Assembly (NCBI GenBank): GCA_904397815.1 | Contig: CAJFOT010000103.1 | Coordinates: 1-64,000 of the forward strand | Length of the DNA: 64,000 nucleotides | Reading direction: 5' to 3' | Source of the DNA: Candidatus Paralachnospira sangeri | GTDB taxonomy: Bacteria; Bacillota; Clostridia; Lachnospirales; Lachnospiraceae | Program-made: the position numbers and the translations under genes | Notes under the pieces: generated by a model | What the model saw: only the letters and a program-made list of their open reading frames with translations | What the model was told of the DNA's origin: nothing | Database searches by the model: none | Shown: positions 9,882 to 20,210 of the stretch, piece after piece | How the letters are laid out: each line of letters begins with the position of its first letter | How positions within the stretch are numbered: position 1 is the first letter of the stretch

Positions 9882-11134
9882 GGGTGACCAGGATGACCAA
9901 AACCAGAGAACGGATTTTGTATCTCGTCTGCGGCGTGGTGATTGCCGCCGCCAGCTTTGCGCTGTTTTACCGGACGGCCATCACCGCTACAGGGGATCTG
10001 ATTTTTCATGCCAGGACGGCCAATACCCTGGGGCTGCTCCGATCCATGCCTTTGAGCGAATATATTGAGACTGTGGAGTTTTCCCATATACTGGGCTATC
10101 CCGCCTGGCATTTTGTCTGTAAGGTGATTACGGAGATCCTGGGGCTGTTCCTGCCCACGGGAACGGAGGAAGGGCTGAATCTGGTGCTGTCTGTCGCTGC
10201 TTCGGCAACCAATACCTTTTTTCTGCTGATTACTTTCGGACTGTATATTGTGATTTTCCGCCATTTCTTCCGGGGAAAGAACCGGGGCTGGCTAGCCGCC
10301 GCGGCTGCCTGCGCCATGATTTTCGCCGGGCCCCTGTATTGTAAGCTGATTAATCCGCTGTACTACTGGGGGCAGGACTCGGTGGCCATCTGGCACAATC
10401 CCACCTATCTGGCAGTGGAGCCTCTGGCGCTGATCTGCTTTTTCCTGTACTGGAAGATGGTTCAGGATGGGAGAATGGAGTGGAAACGGTTTGCTTTATT
10501 CGGCTTTCTCATGCTTCTAAGCGGCCTGTTTAAGCCCAGTTTTTATCAGATGTTCATCCCCGCCCTGGTGATTTTCTGTGTGGCCGATACCTTGTATACC
10601 CGCTTTGAGCGGTTCCGCTTTTCCCTCTGTACGGCGGTTTCCGTGGTTCCGGCGGGGCTGTTGGCCCTGGCGCAAATGAATATCCTCAGCTCGGCGGATG
10701 CTCAGATCAATGAGGCCAATGGCATCGCAGTGGGACTCTTTGAGGTGCTGGGGTATTATTCGCCTCATCCCCTGCTGTCTACGGTGCTGACCCTGGGATT
10801 TCCCCTGGTCATGATTGTGATCTGCCGCAGGGAGCTGCTGAAAAACAAGATGCTGATGCTGGCGGTCTGCGCGGTGCTGTCCGGGTTTTCCCAGTACGCC
10901 CTGCTGTATAAACAGGTGAATACCTATGCCGGGGACTTTGGCTGGGGGTACAGCCTGTCGCTGGTTCTGATCTTTACAGTGGGCCTGATCCTGCTGAATA
11001 ACCTGTGGCAGACCCGGGAGAGGAAAGGCAGCCTGTATGCGGCCCTGGGGGTATTTGCCCTCCATGTGCTGTTCGGCCTGCTCTATTATAAAGAGATCCT
11101 GGTTAATCTGAATCTGTACGGGCCGCTGTGGTAG
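9878..11134 (+). CDS. Polytopic membrane protein of the glycan locus
   Basis: Hydrophobic multi-TM ORF overlapping the upstream stop; operon context. Confidence 0.6.
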   Translation: MRVTRMTKTRERILYLVCGVVIAAASFALFYRTAITATGDLIFHARTANTLGLLRSMPLSEYIETVEFSHILGYPAWHFVCKVITEILGLFLPTGTEEGLNLVLSVAASATNTFFLLITFGLYIVIFRHFFRGKNRGWLAAAAACAMIFAGPLYCKLINPLYYWGQDSVAIWHNPTYLAVEPLALICFFLYWKMVQDGRMEWKRFALFGFLMLLSGLFKPSFYQMFIPALVIFCVADTLYTRFERFRFSLCTAVSVVPAGLLALAQMNILSSADAQINEANGIAVGLFEVLGYYSPHPLLSTVLTLGFPLVMIVICRRELLKNKMLMLAVCAVLSGFSQYALLYKQVNTYAGDFGWGYSLSLVLIFTVGLILLNNLWQTRERKGSLYAALGVFALHVLFGLLYYKEILVNLNLYGPLW

Positions 11135-11165
11135 ATTGGGTATGTCAGGCAGGAGGAAAGTGGAA

Positions 11166-12848
11166 ATGACGACAGACAGTCAGTGGAGAAAAAAAGGAAT
11201 ATATGCCGGGGCTGCGGCGCTGACGGTGCTGCTGCCCTGGATCATTGATTTTCTCATGCTCCGGTATCTGGGGCATGGGATCTTTGACGTGGTGCCCTAT
11301 TTTAATGATGAGGTGAACTACTGGCACCTGATTTCAGATATGCTGGAATATGGACAGCCTATAGGCTACATGGGTTTTTACGGGACCCACGCGCCTGTGG
11401 GCACTTTTGGCTTTCATGGGTTTGTGATTCTGCTGCCCTATTATCTGTTTGCGCGGATATTCGGCCTTCATTTTTATACCCTGGCAGTGTGCAATATGGT
11501 GCTGGTGTCTCTGGGGCTGCTGTTTTATATCCGGATGCTGCGCCCCTCGGTGAAAAGCATGCTGCTGACCGGCGGCCTGATCACCCTGCCCTCGATGGTC
11601 AGCAAGTTTTACTCCACCTCTATGCTGGAGGGGCTGAATGTCTTTCTGGCCATTGTGTTTGGGGTACTGTTTATCAAGATTCTGGATACAGGGAAAAGGC
11701 GGTGGAAGATCGCCGCATGGGCGGTGATGGCCTTTGCTGTCCTGGAAAAGGTAACATGGGTGATCTGTGTCCTGCCGCTGGCCATGGTCTGTCTGAAAGG
11801 CACCATCCGCCGCAGAGCGGGGTGGACCGCCGGGATTATGGCTGCGGTTTCCCTGACCGGATATAAGATCTATTCCCTGTTCAGCGCTCCTTATTACCAG
11901 TCCAAATTCAATGATTTCCGGGATACCTTTGCCCAGGAGGGAGTGCTGAAGGGGGCACTGATTATGGCCAGGGAGACCTTTTATGACTTTTTCCGGCCCA
12001 TGCTGATTGCCCTGCGGGGTCAGGATGGGGAGGGGAGTCTGGAGGTGCTGAACGGCATTCTCCTTTATGGTCTTTTCCTGATTCTGACGGTGATGGTGAT
12101 CCGGCTGATCTGGATGTGGTTCCGGCACAGAGAGGACTTCTGGGTTTATACAGCCTTCAGCCGGAGGCAGGTGATCCTGACGGCGGCGGCCTGGACGGTG
12201 ATGGCGGCTGATCTGGCGGGAATCGCGGTTCTTTATATGCCGGCCCAGACCATCCGGACAGCTTTCCACAGTTATCTGTTCGCCCTGATTCTGATGTCTG
12301 AGTGGGAGCGGCCGGCTGCCCTGGTGGCGAAGACTGGTGAAGACCGGGGGCGCGGGGAAGAGGCTGGAAGAGAAGAGACTGAAAGGAAAGAAACTGAAAG
12401 AACCGGAAAGAGGCTGTCAGGCGCTGTCTCCGGTTTTCGCCTGGCGTTTCTGGCCTTGTCGGCAGCCAGCACAGTGGTGCTGTGTGTGACCGGGGAGGGA
12501 TTCGGGGACAAGCTGTATATCAGTGAGGAATTTCTGGAGGAATATGATGAGACCAGGGCGTTTCTCAGCCAGTATATCCAGCTGGATACCAGCCAGGTGG
12601 GATGGCGGAATACGGTGGCCTACATGGAAGGGGTGCCGGAGATTTACTGGATGTGTATGCCTGCCGGCACCGGGCTGAACTATCATGTATGGCTGTCTGA
12701 CTCCTATGAGGAGCAGTGGGCGATTATGGAGATTGTCCAGGACGGCGTCTATGATTTTGATACTGTTTATACATCATTTACCGGCGCCGGGTATGAGGAG
12801 ATCGCCAGGGACGACCGGATTATCCTCTTTGAGAAAGCAGACGATTAG
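11166..12848 (+). CDS. Polytopic membrane protein, putative GT-C glycosyltransferase
   Basis: ATG at 11166 preceded by AGGAGG; multi-TM; YFNDEVNYWHLISDMLEYGQP loop. Confidence 0.6.
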   Translation: MTTDSQWRKKGIYAGAAALTVLLPWIIDFLMLRYLGHGIFDVVPYFNDEVNYWHLISDMLEYGQPIGYMGFYGTHAPVGTFGFHGFVILLPYYLFARIFGLHFYTLAVCNMVLVSLGLLFYIRMLRPSVKSMLLTGGLITLPSMVSKFYSTSMLEGLNVFLAIVFGVLFIKILDTGKRRWKIAAWAVMAFAVLEKVTWVICVLPLAMVCLKGTIRRRAGWTAGIMAAVSLTGYKIYSLFSAPYYQSKFNDFRDTFAQEGVLKGALIMARETFYDFFRPMLIALRGQDGEGSLEVLNGILLYGLFLILTVMVIRLIWMWFRHREDFWVYTAFSRRQVILTAAAWTVMAADLAGIAVLYMPAQTIRTAFHSYLFALILMSEWERPAALVAKTGEDRGRGEEAGREETERKETERTGKRLSGAVSGFRLAFLALSAASTVVLCVTGEGFGDKLYISEEFLEEYDETRAFLSQYIQLDTSQVGWRNTVAYMEGVPEIYWMCMPAGTGLNYHVWLSDSYEEQWAIMEIVQDGVYDFDTVYTSFTGAGYEEIARDDRIILFEKADD

Positions 12849-12905
12849 TGTACTGTGCCGTGTCTGCCCGGCGGCAGGATACTTTGGGAAGAAAGGAAAA
12901 ATACC

Positions 12906-14024
12906 ATGGCTGAAAAGATTGTGATTATCGGCGCCAGCGATTTTCAGAACCCGCTGATTCTGAAAGCGAAGGAAAAGGGGTATGAGACCCATGTGTTTGC
13001 CTGGAAGGACGGCGCGGTGGGAGAGGAGACGGCGGATTATTTTTATCCGGTAAGTATTACGGAAAAGGAAGAGATTCTGGAGATCTGCCGGCAGATTCAG
13101 CCTGCCGGGATCGCCTCCATCGGTTCTGACCTGGCGGTGGTGACGGTGAATTATCTGGCACAGCAGTTGGGACTGCGGGGCAATGGCCCGGAGAATACCC
13201 GGCTGGCCACCAATAAATATGAGATGCGCAGGGCCTTTGAGGCCCAGGGGGATCCCTCTCCCCGGTTCCGGCTGATTCAGGCCGCTGATCAGGACTGGGA
13301 GAGGCTGACAGAGGGACTGGCCTGGCCGCTGATCGTGAAGCCGGCGGACCGCTCCGGCAGCAGGGGGATTACGAAGCTGACCGGGCCGGAGGGGCTGGAA
13401 GAGGCTGTAGAGACAGCCAGAGGATATTCTTTCCTGCACCAGGCGGTGATCGAGGAATATGTTCAGGGAGAGGAATTCAGTGTGGAATTTATCTCCTGTG
13501 AAGGAAACCATCATTTTCTGGCCATGACCAGGAAATTTACCACAGGGGCGCCCCACTTTATTGAGACCGGCCATATTCAGCCTGCCGGCGTGGCAGAGCC
13601 GGTGCTGGAGCGGGTAAAGCAGGTGGTCAGCCATGCCCTGGATACCCTCCATGTGACCTGGGGCGCCTCCCACGCGGAGGTGATGATCGGCCCTGACGGC
13701 CGGGTGACCATCATCGAGATCGGGGCCAGAATGGGCGGCGACTGCATCGGCTCTGATCTGGTGCCTCTGTCCACCGGTTATGATTATGTGGGAATGGTGG
13801 TGGATATCGCCTGCGGGAAGCCGCTGGAGCTGAAGCAGGGTCCCCACCACAGAGAGGCCTGCATCCGGTTTGTATGTTCGGAAGCGGATCTGGATAAGCT
13901 GAGAGACATAGAGAACGCCGGAGAGGAGCAGGTGATCCGGATCAGTCCCATGGAACCCTTTGACGGACACAGGGTGACAGACAGCTCCACCCGGTACGGA
14001 TATATGATTACGGTAAGAGATTGA
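12906..14024 (+). CDS. ATP-grasp domain protein (carboxylate-amine ligase-like)
   Basis: MAEKIVIIGASDFQNPLILKAKEKGY; PLIVKPADRSGSRGITKL; EEYVQGEEFSVEFIS; IIEIGARMGGD. Confidence 0.8.
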   Translation: MAEKIVIIGASDFQNPLILKAKEKGYETHVFAWKDGAVGEETADYFYPVSITEKEEILEICRQIQPAGIASIGSDLAVVTVNYLAQQLGLRGNGPENTRLATNKYEMRRAFEAQGDPSPRFRLIQAADQDWERLTEGLAWPLIVKPADRSGSRGITKLTGPEGLEEAVETARGYSFLHQAVIEEYVQGEEFSVEFISCEGNHHFLAMTRKFTTGAPHFIETGHIQPAGVAEPVLERVKQVVSHALDTLHVTWGASHAEVMIGPDGRVTIIEIGARMGGDCIGSDLVPLSTGYDYVGMVVDIACGKPLELKQGPHHREACIRFVCSEADLDKLRDIENAGEEQVIRISPMEPFDGHRVTDSSTRYGYMITVRD

Positions 14025-14038
14025 AAGAGGACAGGACT

Positions 14039-15046
14039 ATGGAGAAATTATCCTTTGTCATTCCCTGCTATGGGTCGGAGCGGACCATCAGTCTGGTGAC
14101 AGACGAGATCCGGCAGACCATGGAGGGACATCCTGATTATGATTATGAGATTATTCTGGTCAATGACTGTTCCCCCGACGGGGTGTGGCAGGTGATCCGC
14201 CGGCTGGCGGCAGAGGACTGCCATATCCGGGGCATCAATCTGGCCAGAAATTTCGGCCAGCATGGAGCCCTGATGGCAGGCTACGGCCAGGCGACAGGGG
14301 ATTATATCGTATCGCTGGATGACGACGGACAGACGCCGGCAGACGAGGTGTTTTCCCTGCTGAACCATCTGCTGGAGGGGAATTATGACCTGGTATACGG
14401 CGTCTATGAGCATATCCAGCAGAACGCTTTCCGCCGCTTCGGCAGCTGGGTTAATGAGAAAATGTCGGAAATGATGATCGACAAGCCCAGGGGGCTGAAA
14501 ACCACCAGCTACTTTGTGGCCCGCCGGTTTCTGATCGAGGAAATGCTGCGGTACCAGCATTCCTATACCTATATCGGCGGCCTGATTTTCCGCAGCACTC
14601 AGAATATCTCCACCGTTCCGGTGAAGCACCGGAAGCGGGAGGTGGGACATTCAGGTTATACCTTCGGAAAGCTGTTTTCTCTCTGGTTCAACGGCTTCAC
14701 CGCTTTTTCTGTCAAGCCTCTGCGGGCGGCGACGGTGGTCGGGCTGCTGTGCGCTCTGTTCGGCGTCCTGTTCGGCTGTTATACGGTAATTAACAAGCTG
14801 CTGTATACCACCCAGATCGATGCCGGCTGGAGTTCCATTATTACGGCGATTACCTTTATCGGAGGCATGATCCTGTTTATGCTGGGGCTGGTGGGAGAGT
14901 ATATCGGCAGAATCTATATCTGCATCAACAAAGCGCCCCAGTATGTGATCCGGGAGATGACGCCCGGGCAGGATGGCAGGAAGGAGGAAGACCATGGCCA
15001 GGGAAAGGAAAAACAGCAGGGAGAAAGAGAGGAGACAGGACAGTAA
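14039..15046 (+). CDS. GT2 family glycosyltransferase with C-terminal TM pair (DPM1/ArnC/GtrB-like)
   Basis: LSFVIPCYGSERTI, EIILVNDCSPDGVWQVI, NLARNFGQHGALMAGYGQATGDYIVSLDDDGQTP, two C-terminal TM helices. Confidence 0.87.
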   Translation: MEKLSFVIPCYGSERTISLVTDEIRQTMEGHPDYDYEIILVNDCSPDGVWQVIRRLAAEDCHIRGINLARNFGQHGALMAGYGQATGDYIVSLDDDGQTPADEVFSLLNHLLEGNYDLVYGVYEHIQQNAFRRFGSWVNEKMSEMMIDKPRGLKTTSYFVARRFLIEEMLRYQHSYTYIGGLIFRSTQNISTVPVKHRKREVGHSGYTFGKLFSLWFNGFTAFSVKPLRAATVVGLLCALFGVLFGCYTVINKLLYTTQIDAGWSSIITAITFIGGMILFMLGLVGEYIGRIYICINKAPQYVIREMTPGQDGRKEEDHGQGKEKQQGEREETGQ

Positions 15047-15425
15047 ATCTGTTTCAGCCTCTGCAGGGAAAGAGGAGCGGGCAGGAACCGGCACCTTTCT
15101 GCTGCTGCAGTTTGCTATGCTGATTTTTTCTCTTTCCAACATCTGTTCCAAGATGGCAGGAGAGCAGGAACTGCTGTCTCCGGAATTTATCCTCTGGTTC
15201 GGCGGCCTGATCCTCACCATGGGGCTGTACGCCCTGATCTGGCAGCAGGTGCTGAAACGGATGCCGCTGATGACGGCCTATGCCAACAAGGCGGTGGTCA
15301 TCCTCTGGGGGCTGCTGTGGGGCCGGCTCTTTTTCCAGGAGCCGGTCAGCCTGACGAAGATTGCGGGGGCGGCGGTTGTGATGGCCGGCGTATACCTGAT
15401 GGTAACGGAAAAGAAGGAGGGGTGA
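14994..15425 (+). CDS. Small EamA/SMR-type membrane protein (ArnE-like candidate flippase subunit)
   Basis: Four TM helices, lies directly after the GT2 gene and before a second SMR-type protein. Confidence 0.65.
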   Translation: MARERKNSREKERRQDSKSVSASAGKEERAGTGTFLLLQFAMLIFSLSNICSKMAGEQELLSPEFILWFGGLILTMGLYALIWQQVLKRMPLMTAYANKAVVILWGLLWGRLFFQEPVSLTKIAGAAVVMAGVYLMVTEKKEG

Positions 15426-15428
15426 GGG

Positions 15429-15773
15429 ATGGATATCCGATATGTGGGACTGTATGTGCTGTCAGTGCTGGTGGCCGCCTGTTCCCAGATTCTGCTGAAA
15501 ACAGCGGCGGACAAAACCTACAGCAGCCGACTGCGGGAATATCTGAATGTGCCGGTGATCGCCGGCTACGGGCTGATGGCAGTGTCTCTGGTGATGACCA
15601 TGGTGGCCTATCGGGGGGTGCCCCTCTCCTACGGGCCGGTGATCGAGGCTCTGGGCTATGTGTTTGTAGCAGTGCTGGGGTGGATTTTTCTGAAAGAACG
15701 GCTCACCGGCAGGAAGGCAGCGGGGATGGTGCTGATCATCGCAGGCATTCTGCTGATTCAGGTGACTCAGTAA
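15429..15773 (+). CDS. Small EamA/SMR-type membrane protein (ArnF/SMR-like)
   Basis: MDIRYVGLYVLSVLVAACSQILLKTAADK...GPVIEALGYVFVAVLGWIFLKERLTGRKAAGMVLIIAGI. Confidence 0.75.
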   Translation: MDIRYVGLYVLSVLVAACSQILLKTAADKTYSSRLREYLNVPVIAGYGLMAVSLVMTMVAYRGVPLSYGPVIEALGYVFVAVLGWIFLKERLTGRKAAGMVLIIAGILLIQVTQ

Positions 15774-15786
15774 TGATGGAGGTTGT

Positions 15787-16212
15787 ATGGCAGAAGAAAA
15801 AAATAATCTGGTGAAAACATTCTGGCAGTTTATAAAATTCGGCATGGTGGGGGCGTCCAATACAGTGATTTCTCTGGTGATTTATTATATCGGACTGTAT
15901 CTGAACCTGCATTACGTCCTGTCCAATGTGCTGGGTTTTATCGCCGGGACGCTGAATGCCTATTACTGGAACAATAAATATGTATTTAAGAAAGAAGAAG
16001 GGGAAGAGCGGTCTACCGCAAAGTCTGTCACGAAGGTCTTTATCTCCTACGGGATTTCCCTGGGGCTGTCCACAGTGCTGCTGGTGCTCTGGGTGGATGT
16101 GCTTCATATCAGTGAGAGGATCGCGCCGCTGCTGAATCTCTGCGTGACCATTCCTCTGAACTTTGTGATGAATAAATTCTGGGCCTTCCGGGCCGAGGGG
16201 AAAAAAGGATGA
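15787..16212 (+). CDS. GtrA family protein
   Basis: FIKFGMVGASNTVISLVIYYI...NAYYWNNKYVFKK...PLNFVMNKFWAFR, typical GtrA. Confidence 0.88.
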   Translation: MAEEKNNLVKTFWQFIKFGMVGASNTVISLVIYYIGLYLNLHYVLSNVLGFIAGTLNAYYWNNKYVFKKEEGEERSTAKSVTKVFISYGISLGLSTVLLVLWVDVLHISERIAPLLNLCVTIPLNFVMNKFWAFRAEGKKG

Positions 16213-17348
16213 AAGGAAATACCGCAGGCTGGATTTCTTCCAGATGTCTGATGCTGATGGCTTTTTTATGCCTTTTTGTGAATACGGCGGATGTGCCGGT
16301 GTCCATGTTCGGGATGCTGCTGTCTGCCGCTGTCCAGGGGCTGATTCTGACGGGGCTGGAGCGGCTGGGACAGAGGAGCCGGAAGGGAAGGCAGGCAATG
16401 CTGGCTGCCGGTTTCCTGCTGATGCTGCTGGTTCAGGGAATTCTTTTTTTCTGGGCGGGCGGTTATCCGGCAGACGGGGTGGCATTTCTGAAAACCTGGC
16501 AGGGATTTCCGGCGGCGGGCAATCTGATTCTCGCCCACTGGCGCCTGGCAGTGCTGGCGGCTGTGTTCTGCGCGGATCTGTCCATCGGGATGACCGTGTA
16601 CATGCACAGAAGTCCTGCCGTATGTTATCTGCTGTTTTGGCTGGCGGGCTGCTCTCCCTGGCTGCTGGTGCCCCAGCCGGCTGTTTATCTGATGCCCCTG
16701 GCCACAGCGGCAATGCTGTGGGCCGGGAGACAGAGGAGCAGGAAGGGCAGAGGAGCCGGCGGGAAGGGAGAGAGAGGTCTTCCGGCGGCAGCCGGCCTCC
16801 TTCTGGCAGCGGCGGTGCTGGCGCTGACACTGGCCCTGCCCGGCTGGTCAGGGGACCGGGCCGGCCAGGGGCTGCTGCATGGTATGCTCAGCTGGTTTAA
16901 CAGGCTGAAGGATGCCTTCAGCGACGGCACCTTCGGCTGGGGCGGGGCGCCTGCCCTGATCCCCTTCTCTCAGAACGGCTGGGCGCTGCGGCTGCAGAAT
17001 ACCATCTACCCGGGAGCGGACCGGTACGGCTGGTACTGCCTGGTGATCCAGGGGGCCTGGGCTCTGCTGCTGACCGGGCTGGCGGCGGTGCCGGAGGAGA
17101 TGAACGCAAAAGAGCGGGCCGGTTTTCTGGCAGCGGTTTTCTTCCTCCCTCTGGGCGCGGCCGGCGGCTGTATGCCGGCGGTGATTTATCTGCCCTGGAT
17201 GGCGGCTCAGGCAGTCTCCGGGTGCCGGGCCAGAGCGGCTTCCGCGGCCTGCCCAGCCCGGGGTCCGGGCGCGGAACCGGGCCGGAGGAGAGAAGAAGGA
17301 GAAGGACAGATCGGAAAAAAGATGGAAAGGAAGGGTGAAGAGCATTGA
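16209..17348 (+). CDS. Hypothetical membrane protein of glycan locus
   Basis: Multi-TM ORF with ATGA overlap to gtrA and overlap to the downstream epimerase. Confidence 0.5.
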   Translation: MKGNTAGWISSRCLMLMAFLCLFVNTADVPVSMFGMLLSAAVQGLILTGLERLGQRSRKGRQAMLAAGFLLMLLVQGILFFWAGGYPADGVAFLKTWQGFPAAGNLILAHWRLAVLAAVFCADLSIGMTVYMHRSPAVCYLLFWLAGCSPWLLVPQPAVYLMPLATAAMLWAGRQRSRKGRGAGGKGERGLPAAAGLLLAAAVLALTLALPGWSGDRAGQGLLHGMLSWFNRLKDAFSDGTFGWGGAPALIPFSQNGWALRLQNTIYPGADRYGWYCLVIQGAWALLLTGLAAVPEEMNAKERAGFLAAVFFLPLGAAGGCMPAVIYLPWMAAQAVSGCRARAASAACPARGPGAEPGRRREEGEGQIGKKMERKGEEH

Positions 17349-18292
17349 AAACAGCGCTGGTAACCGGGGCGACCGGTTTTATCGGAAGCTGGCTGACGAA
17401 AGAGCTGCTGGCGAACCAGGTGCGGGTCTATGGAGTTGTGCGGAAGAATTCCGGGAATTTAGACCGGCTGCCGGAGCATCCGGGGCTGACGGTGGTCCCC
17501 TGTGACCTGGAGGAGTATGCCGGCCTGAGCGGCCGGTTAAGGGAGGCAGGGGCAGAGACCATTGACGTCTGCTATCATCTGGCCTGGGAAGGGGTCTCCG
17601 GCCCTCTGTCCACAGACTACCGGGTACAGCTGAAAAATGTGGAGAGCACCATGGAGCTGACCGGCCAGCTGACAGAGCTGGGGGTGAAAAAATTCATTTC
17701 CCCCGGCAGTATGCATGAGATTGAGAGCCAGATCGAGATGGAGCTGAATCAGCCCTGCACCAATATGGGCATGATGTATAAAGGGGCCAAACACGCCGCC
17801 CACTATATGGCCAAGGCGGATGTGTGCCGCCAGGGAATCGACTTTCTCTGGCCGGTGGTGACCAACGCCTACGGGGTGGGAGAGATTTCCGGGCGGCTGA
17901 TCAACAGCGCTATCCGAACTCTTCTGCGGGGCGAGTCTCCCGCTTTTACCAAAGGGGATCAGTATTATGACTTTGTCTATATCTCTGATGTGGCCAGGGC
18001 TTTCCGGCTGATCGGGGAGCAGGGGGTGACCTGCCGGCCCTATGTGATCGGCAGCGGACAGCCCCGTCCTCTGAAAGAATTTCTGGCCCAGGTGGGACAG
18101 ATCGTGGCACCGGAGATTCCTCTGGGGTTCGGCGCCCATATTTTTCAGGGAATCTATGTGCCCCGGGAGTGGTATGAAACCAATGAGAAGCTGCTGGAGG
18201 AGGATACCGGGTTCAGGCCCCAGGTGCCTTTTGCAGAGGGAATCCGGAGGCTGACAGACTGGATCAGAACCCTTCCCCAGACAAATAGCTGA
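17345..18292 (+). CDS. NAD-dependent epimerase/dehydratase (extended SDR)
   Basis: KTALVTGATGFIGSWLTKELLANQVRVYGVVR; TTG start overlapping upstream stop; DFVYISDVARAF. Confidence 0.85.
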   Translation: MKTALVTGATGFIGSWLTKELLANQVRVYGVVRKNSGNLDRLPEHPGLTVVPCDLEEYAGLSGRLREAGAETIDVCYHLAWEGVSGPLSTDYRVQLKNVESTMELTGQLTELGVKKFISPGSMHEIESQIEMELNQPCTNMGMMYKGAKHAAHYMAKADVCRQGIDFLWPVVTNAYGVGEISGRLINSAIRTLLRGESPAFTKGDQYYDFVYISDVARAFRLIGEQGVTCRPYVIGSGQPRPLKEFLAQVGQIVAPEIPLGFGAHIFQGIYVPREWYETNEKLLEEDTGFRPQVPFAEGIRRLTDWIRTLPQTNS

Positions 18293-18311
18293 ATAAAGGC
18301 AGGTGTACGCG

Positions 18312-18875
18312 ATGTTTACATTTGAAAAAACGGAAATAGAAGGCGTCATTGTGGTAACCCCTCATATGTTTGCCGATGAGAGAGGCCTTCTGAAAAAAAC
18401 CTATGAGAAAAATATTTTCGCCGAGAACGGAATCAGCTTTACCGCCATTGAAGAGCTGGAAACCACATCGAAGAAAGGGGTGCTGCGGGGCATCCATCTT
18501 CAGACGAAGCATTCTCAGGGAAAGCTGATGCGGGTTGTCCGGGGAGCCATCTATGATGTGGCTGTGGATCTGCGTCCCGGTTCCCCCACCTTCGGCCGGT
18601 ATTTCGGCATCACACTGTCCGAGGAAAACAAAAAGATGGTCTATATCCCCGAGGGCTTCGGCCACGGCTGCCTGGCCCTGGAGGAGAATACCACCTTTTA
18701 TTACCTCTGCTCCCAGGATTATCAGCCGGGCTATGATACCGGCATCCGGTGGGACGATGAGACCTTGCATATTTCATGGCCTCTTGATAGAATAGAGAAA
18801 GTAATTGTCTCAGAGAAGGACCGGAATCTGGGTTCTTTCCTGGATATGAAAGAAAAGCTGCTGAAAGGCCAGTGA
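18312..18875 (+). CDS. rfbC: dTDP-4-dehydrorhamnose 3,5-epimerase-like (RmlC)
   Basis: EGVIVVTPHMFADERGLLKKTYEK...KGVLRGIHLQ...GKLMRVVRGAIYDVAVDLRPGSPTFGRYFG...YIPEGFGHGCLAL. Confidence 0.88.
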   Translation: MFTFEKTEIEGVIVVTPHMFADERGLLKKTYEKNIFAENGISFTAIEELETTSKKGVLRGIHLQTKHSQGKLMRVVRGAIYDVAVDLRPGSPTFGRYFGITLSEENKKMVYIPEGFGHGCLALEENTTFYYLCSQDYQPGYDTGIRWDDETLHISWPLDRIEKVIVSEKDRNLGSFLDMKEKLLKGQ

Positions 18876-18935
18876 CCCGGCTGCCGGTGACGGCAGGGGC
18901 TGCAGGGCCGGATGAGGCGGCGGTTGGAGGATATT

Positions 18936-20123
18936 ATGTTTGATTGTATCGTGGTAGGAAGCGGATTCTGCGGCAGCGTCATCGCCCGGCGTCTGGCTGA
19001 GGAATGTGACCGGAAGGTGCTGCTGCTGGAGCGGCGGGGGCAGGTGTCCGGAAATATGTATGATGAATATGATGAGAACGGGCTGCTGATCCAGAAATAT
19101 GGCCCCCATGTATTCCACACCAGCATCGAGGAGGTGAACCGGTTCGTCAGCCGTTTTTCCCGGATGGAGGACTACACCTTTAAATGTTCCGCGGAAATCG
19201 ACGGCATTATGGTTCCCTCACCCTTTAACTTTAAGACAGTGGATCTGCTCTATCCGCCGGAAAAGGCGGAGGCCATCAAGGCGGCCTGTCAGGAAGCTTA
19301 TCCCGGCAGGGACGCGGTGCCGATCCTGGAGATGCTCCGCTGTGAAAATCCTCTGGTGCAGGAATATGCTCAGATGCTCTTTGAAAAGGACTATATGCCC
19401 TATACCTGCAAGCAGTGGGATCTGCGCCCGGACCAGATGGATGTCAGCGTGCTGAACCGGGTTCAGGTGATGCTCAGTTACCGTGACACCTATTTTAATG
19501 ACACCTATGAGAGTCTGCCTGCCGAGGGCTATACGAAGCTGTTCCAGAATATGCTGGATCATCCCAACATTACCGTACAGCTGCATACCGACGCCCTGGA
19601 TGTGCTGCGGGCTGAGCCGGAGACCGGCAGAATCCTGTATCAGGGCAGCCCTGTCACCTGTCCGGTGGTTTATACCGGCGCTCTGGACGAGCTGTTCGGC
19701 TACCGGTACGGCCATCTGCCCTACCGGGCTCTCTGGTTTGAATACAAAAGACTGGAGCAGGAGCGTTATATTCAGGAGACACCCATCGCGGTTTATCCCA
19801 TGCGGCCCGGCTACACCCGGATCACAGAGTACAAGACCTTCCTCCGCCAGGAGGAGAAGGCGCCGGGCTTTACCGTGATCGCCCTGGAGTACCCGCTGGA
19901 ATATGACAGGGACAGCGAGAAGGCCAGTGAGCCCAGCTACCCGGTGGTAAACCAGGAGAACAAGGATACCTACGCGAAGTATGCCGGCCTGGCTGACCGC
20001 ATCAGCAACCTCTTCCCATGCGGACGTCTGGGAGATTATAAATATTACAATATGGACGACGTGATCGCCAGAGCCTTCCAGGTTTATGAAAAAGTGAAGG
20101 ACAGCATATCATGTCAGAAATAA
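18936..20123 (+). CDS. glf: UDP-galactopyranose mutase
   Basis: MFDCIVVGSGFCGSVIARRLAEE...RRGQVSGNMYDEYDENGLLIQKYGPHVFHTS...CKQWDLRPDQMDVSVLNRVQVMLSYRDTYFNDTYESLPAEGYTKLFQNML. Confidence 0.93.
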   Translation: MFDCIVVGSGFCGSVIARRLAEECDRKVLLLERRGQVSGNMYDEYDENGLLIQKYGPHVFHTSIEEVNRFVSRFSRMEDYTFKCSAEIDGIMVPSPFNFKTVDLLYPPEKAEAIKAACQEAYPGRDAVPILEMLRCENPLVQEYAQMLFEKDYMPYTCKQWDLRPDQMDVSVLNRVQVMLSYRDTYFNDTYESLPAEGYTKLFQNMLDHPNITVQLHTDALDVLRAEPETGRILYQGSPVTCPVVYTGALDELFGYRYGHLPYRALWFEYKRLEQERYIQETPIAVYPMRPGYTRITEYKTFLRQEEKAPGFTVIALEYPLEYDRDSEKASEPSYPVVNQENKDTYAKYAGLADRISNLFPCGRLGDYKYYNMDDVIARAFQVYEKVKDSISCQK

Positions 20124-20210
20124 ACTGCGTGAAAGATATCCGGCGCGGTGACTGAAAGAAACCCCGGAAATATTCCGAAATGTGTGATAAGGAAAAACAA
20201 GGAGAGAACC

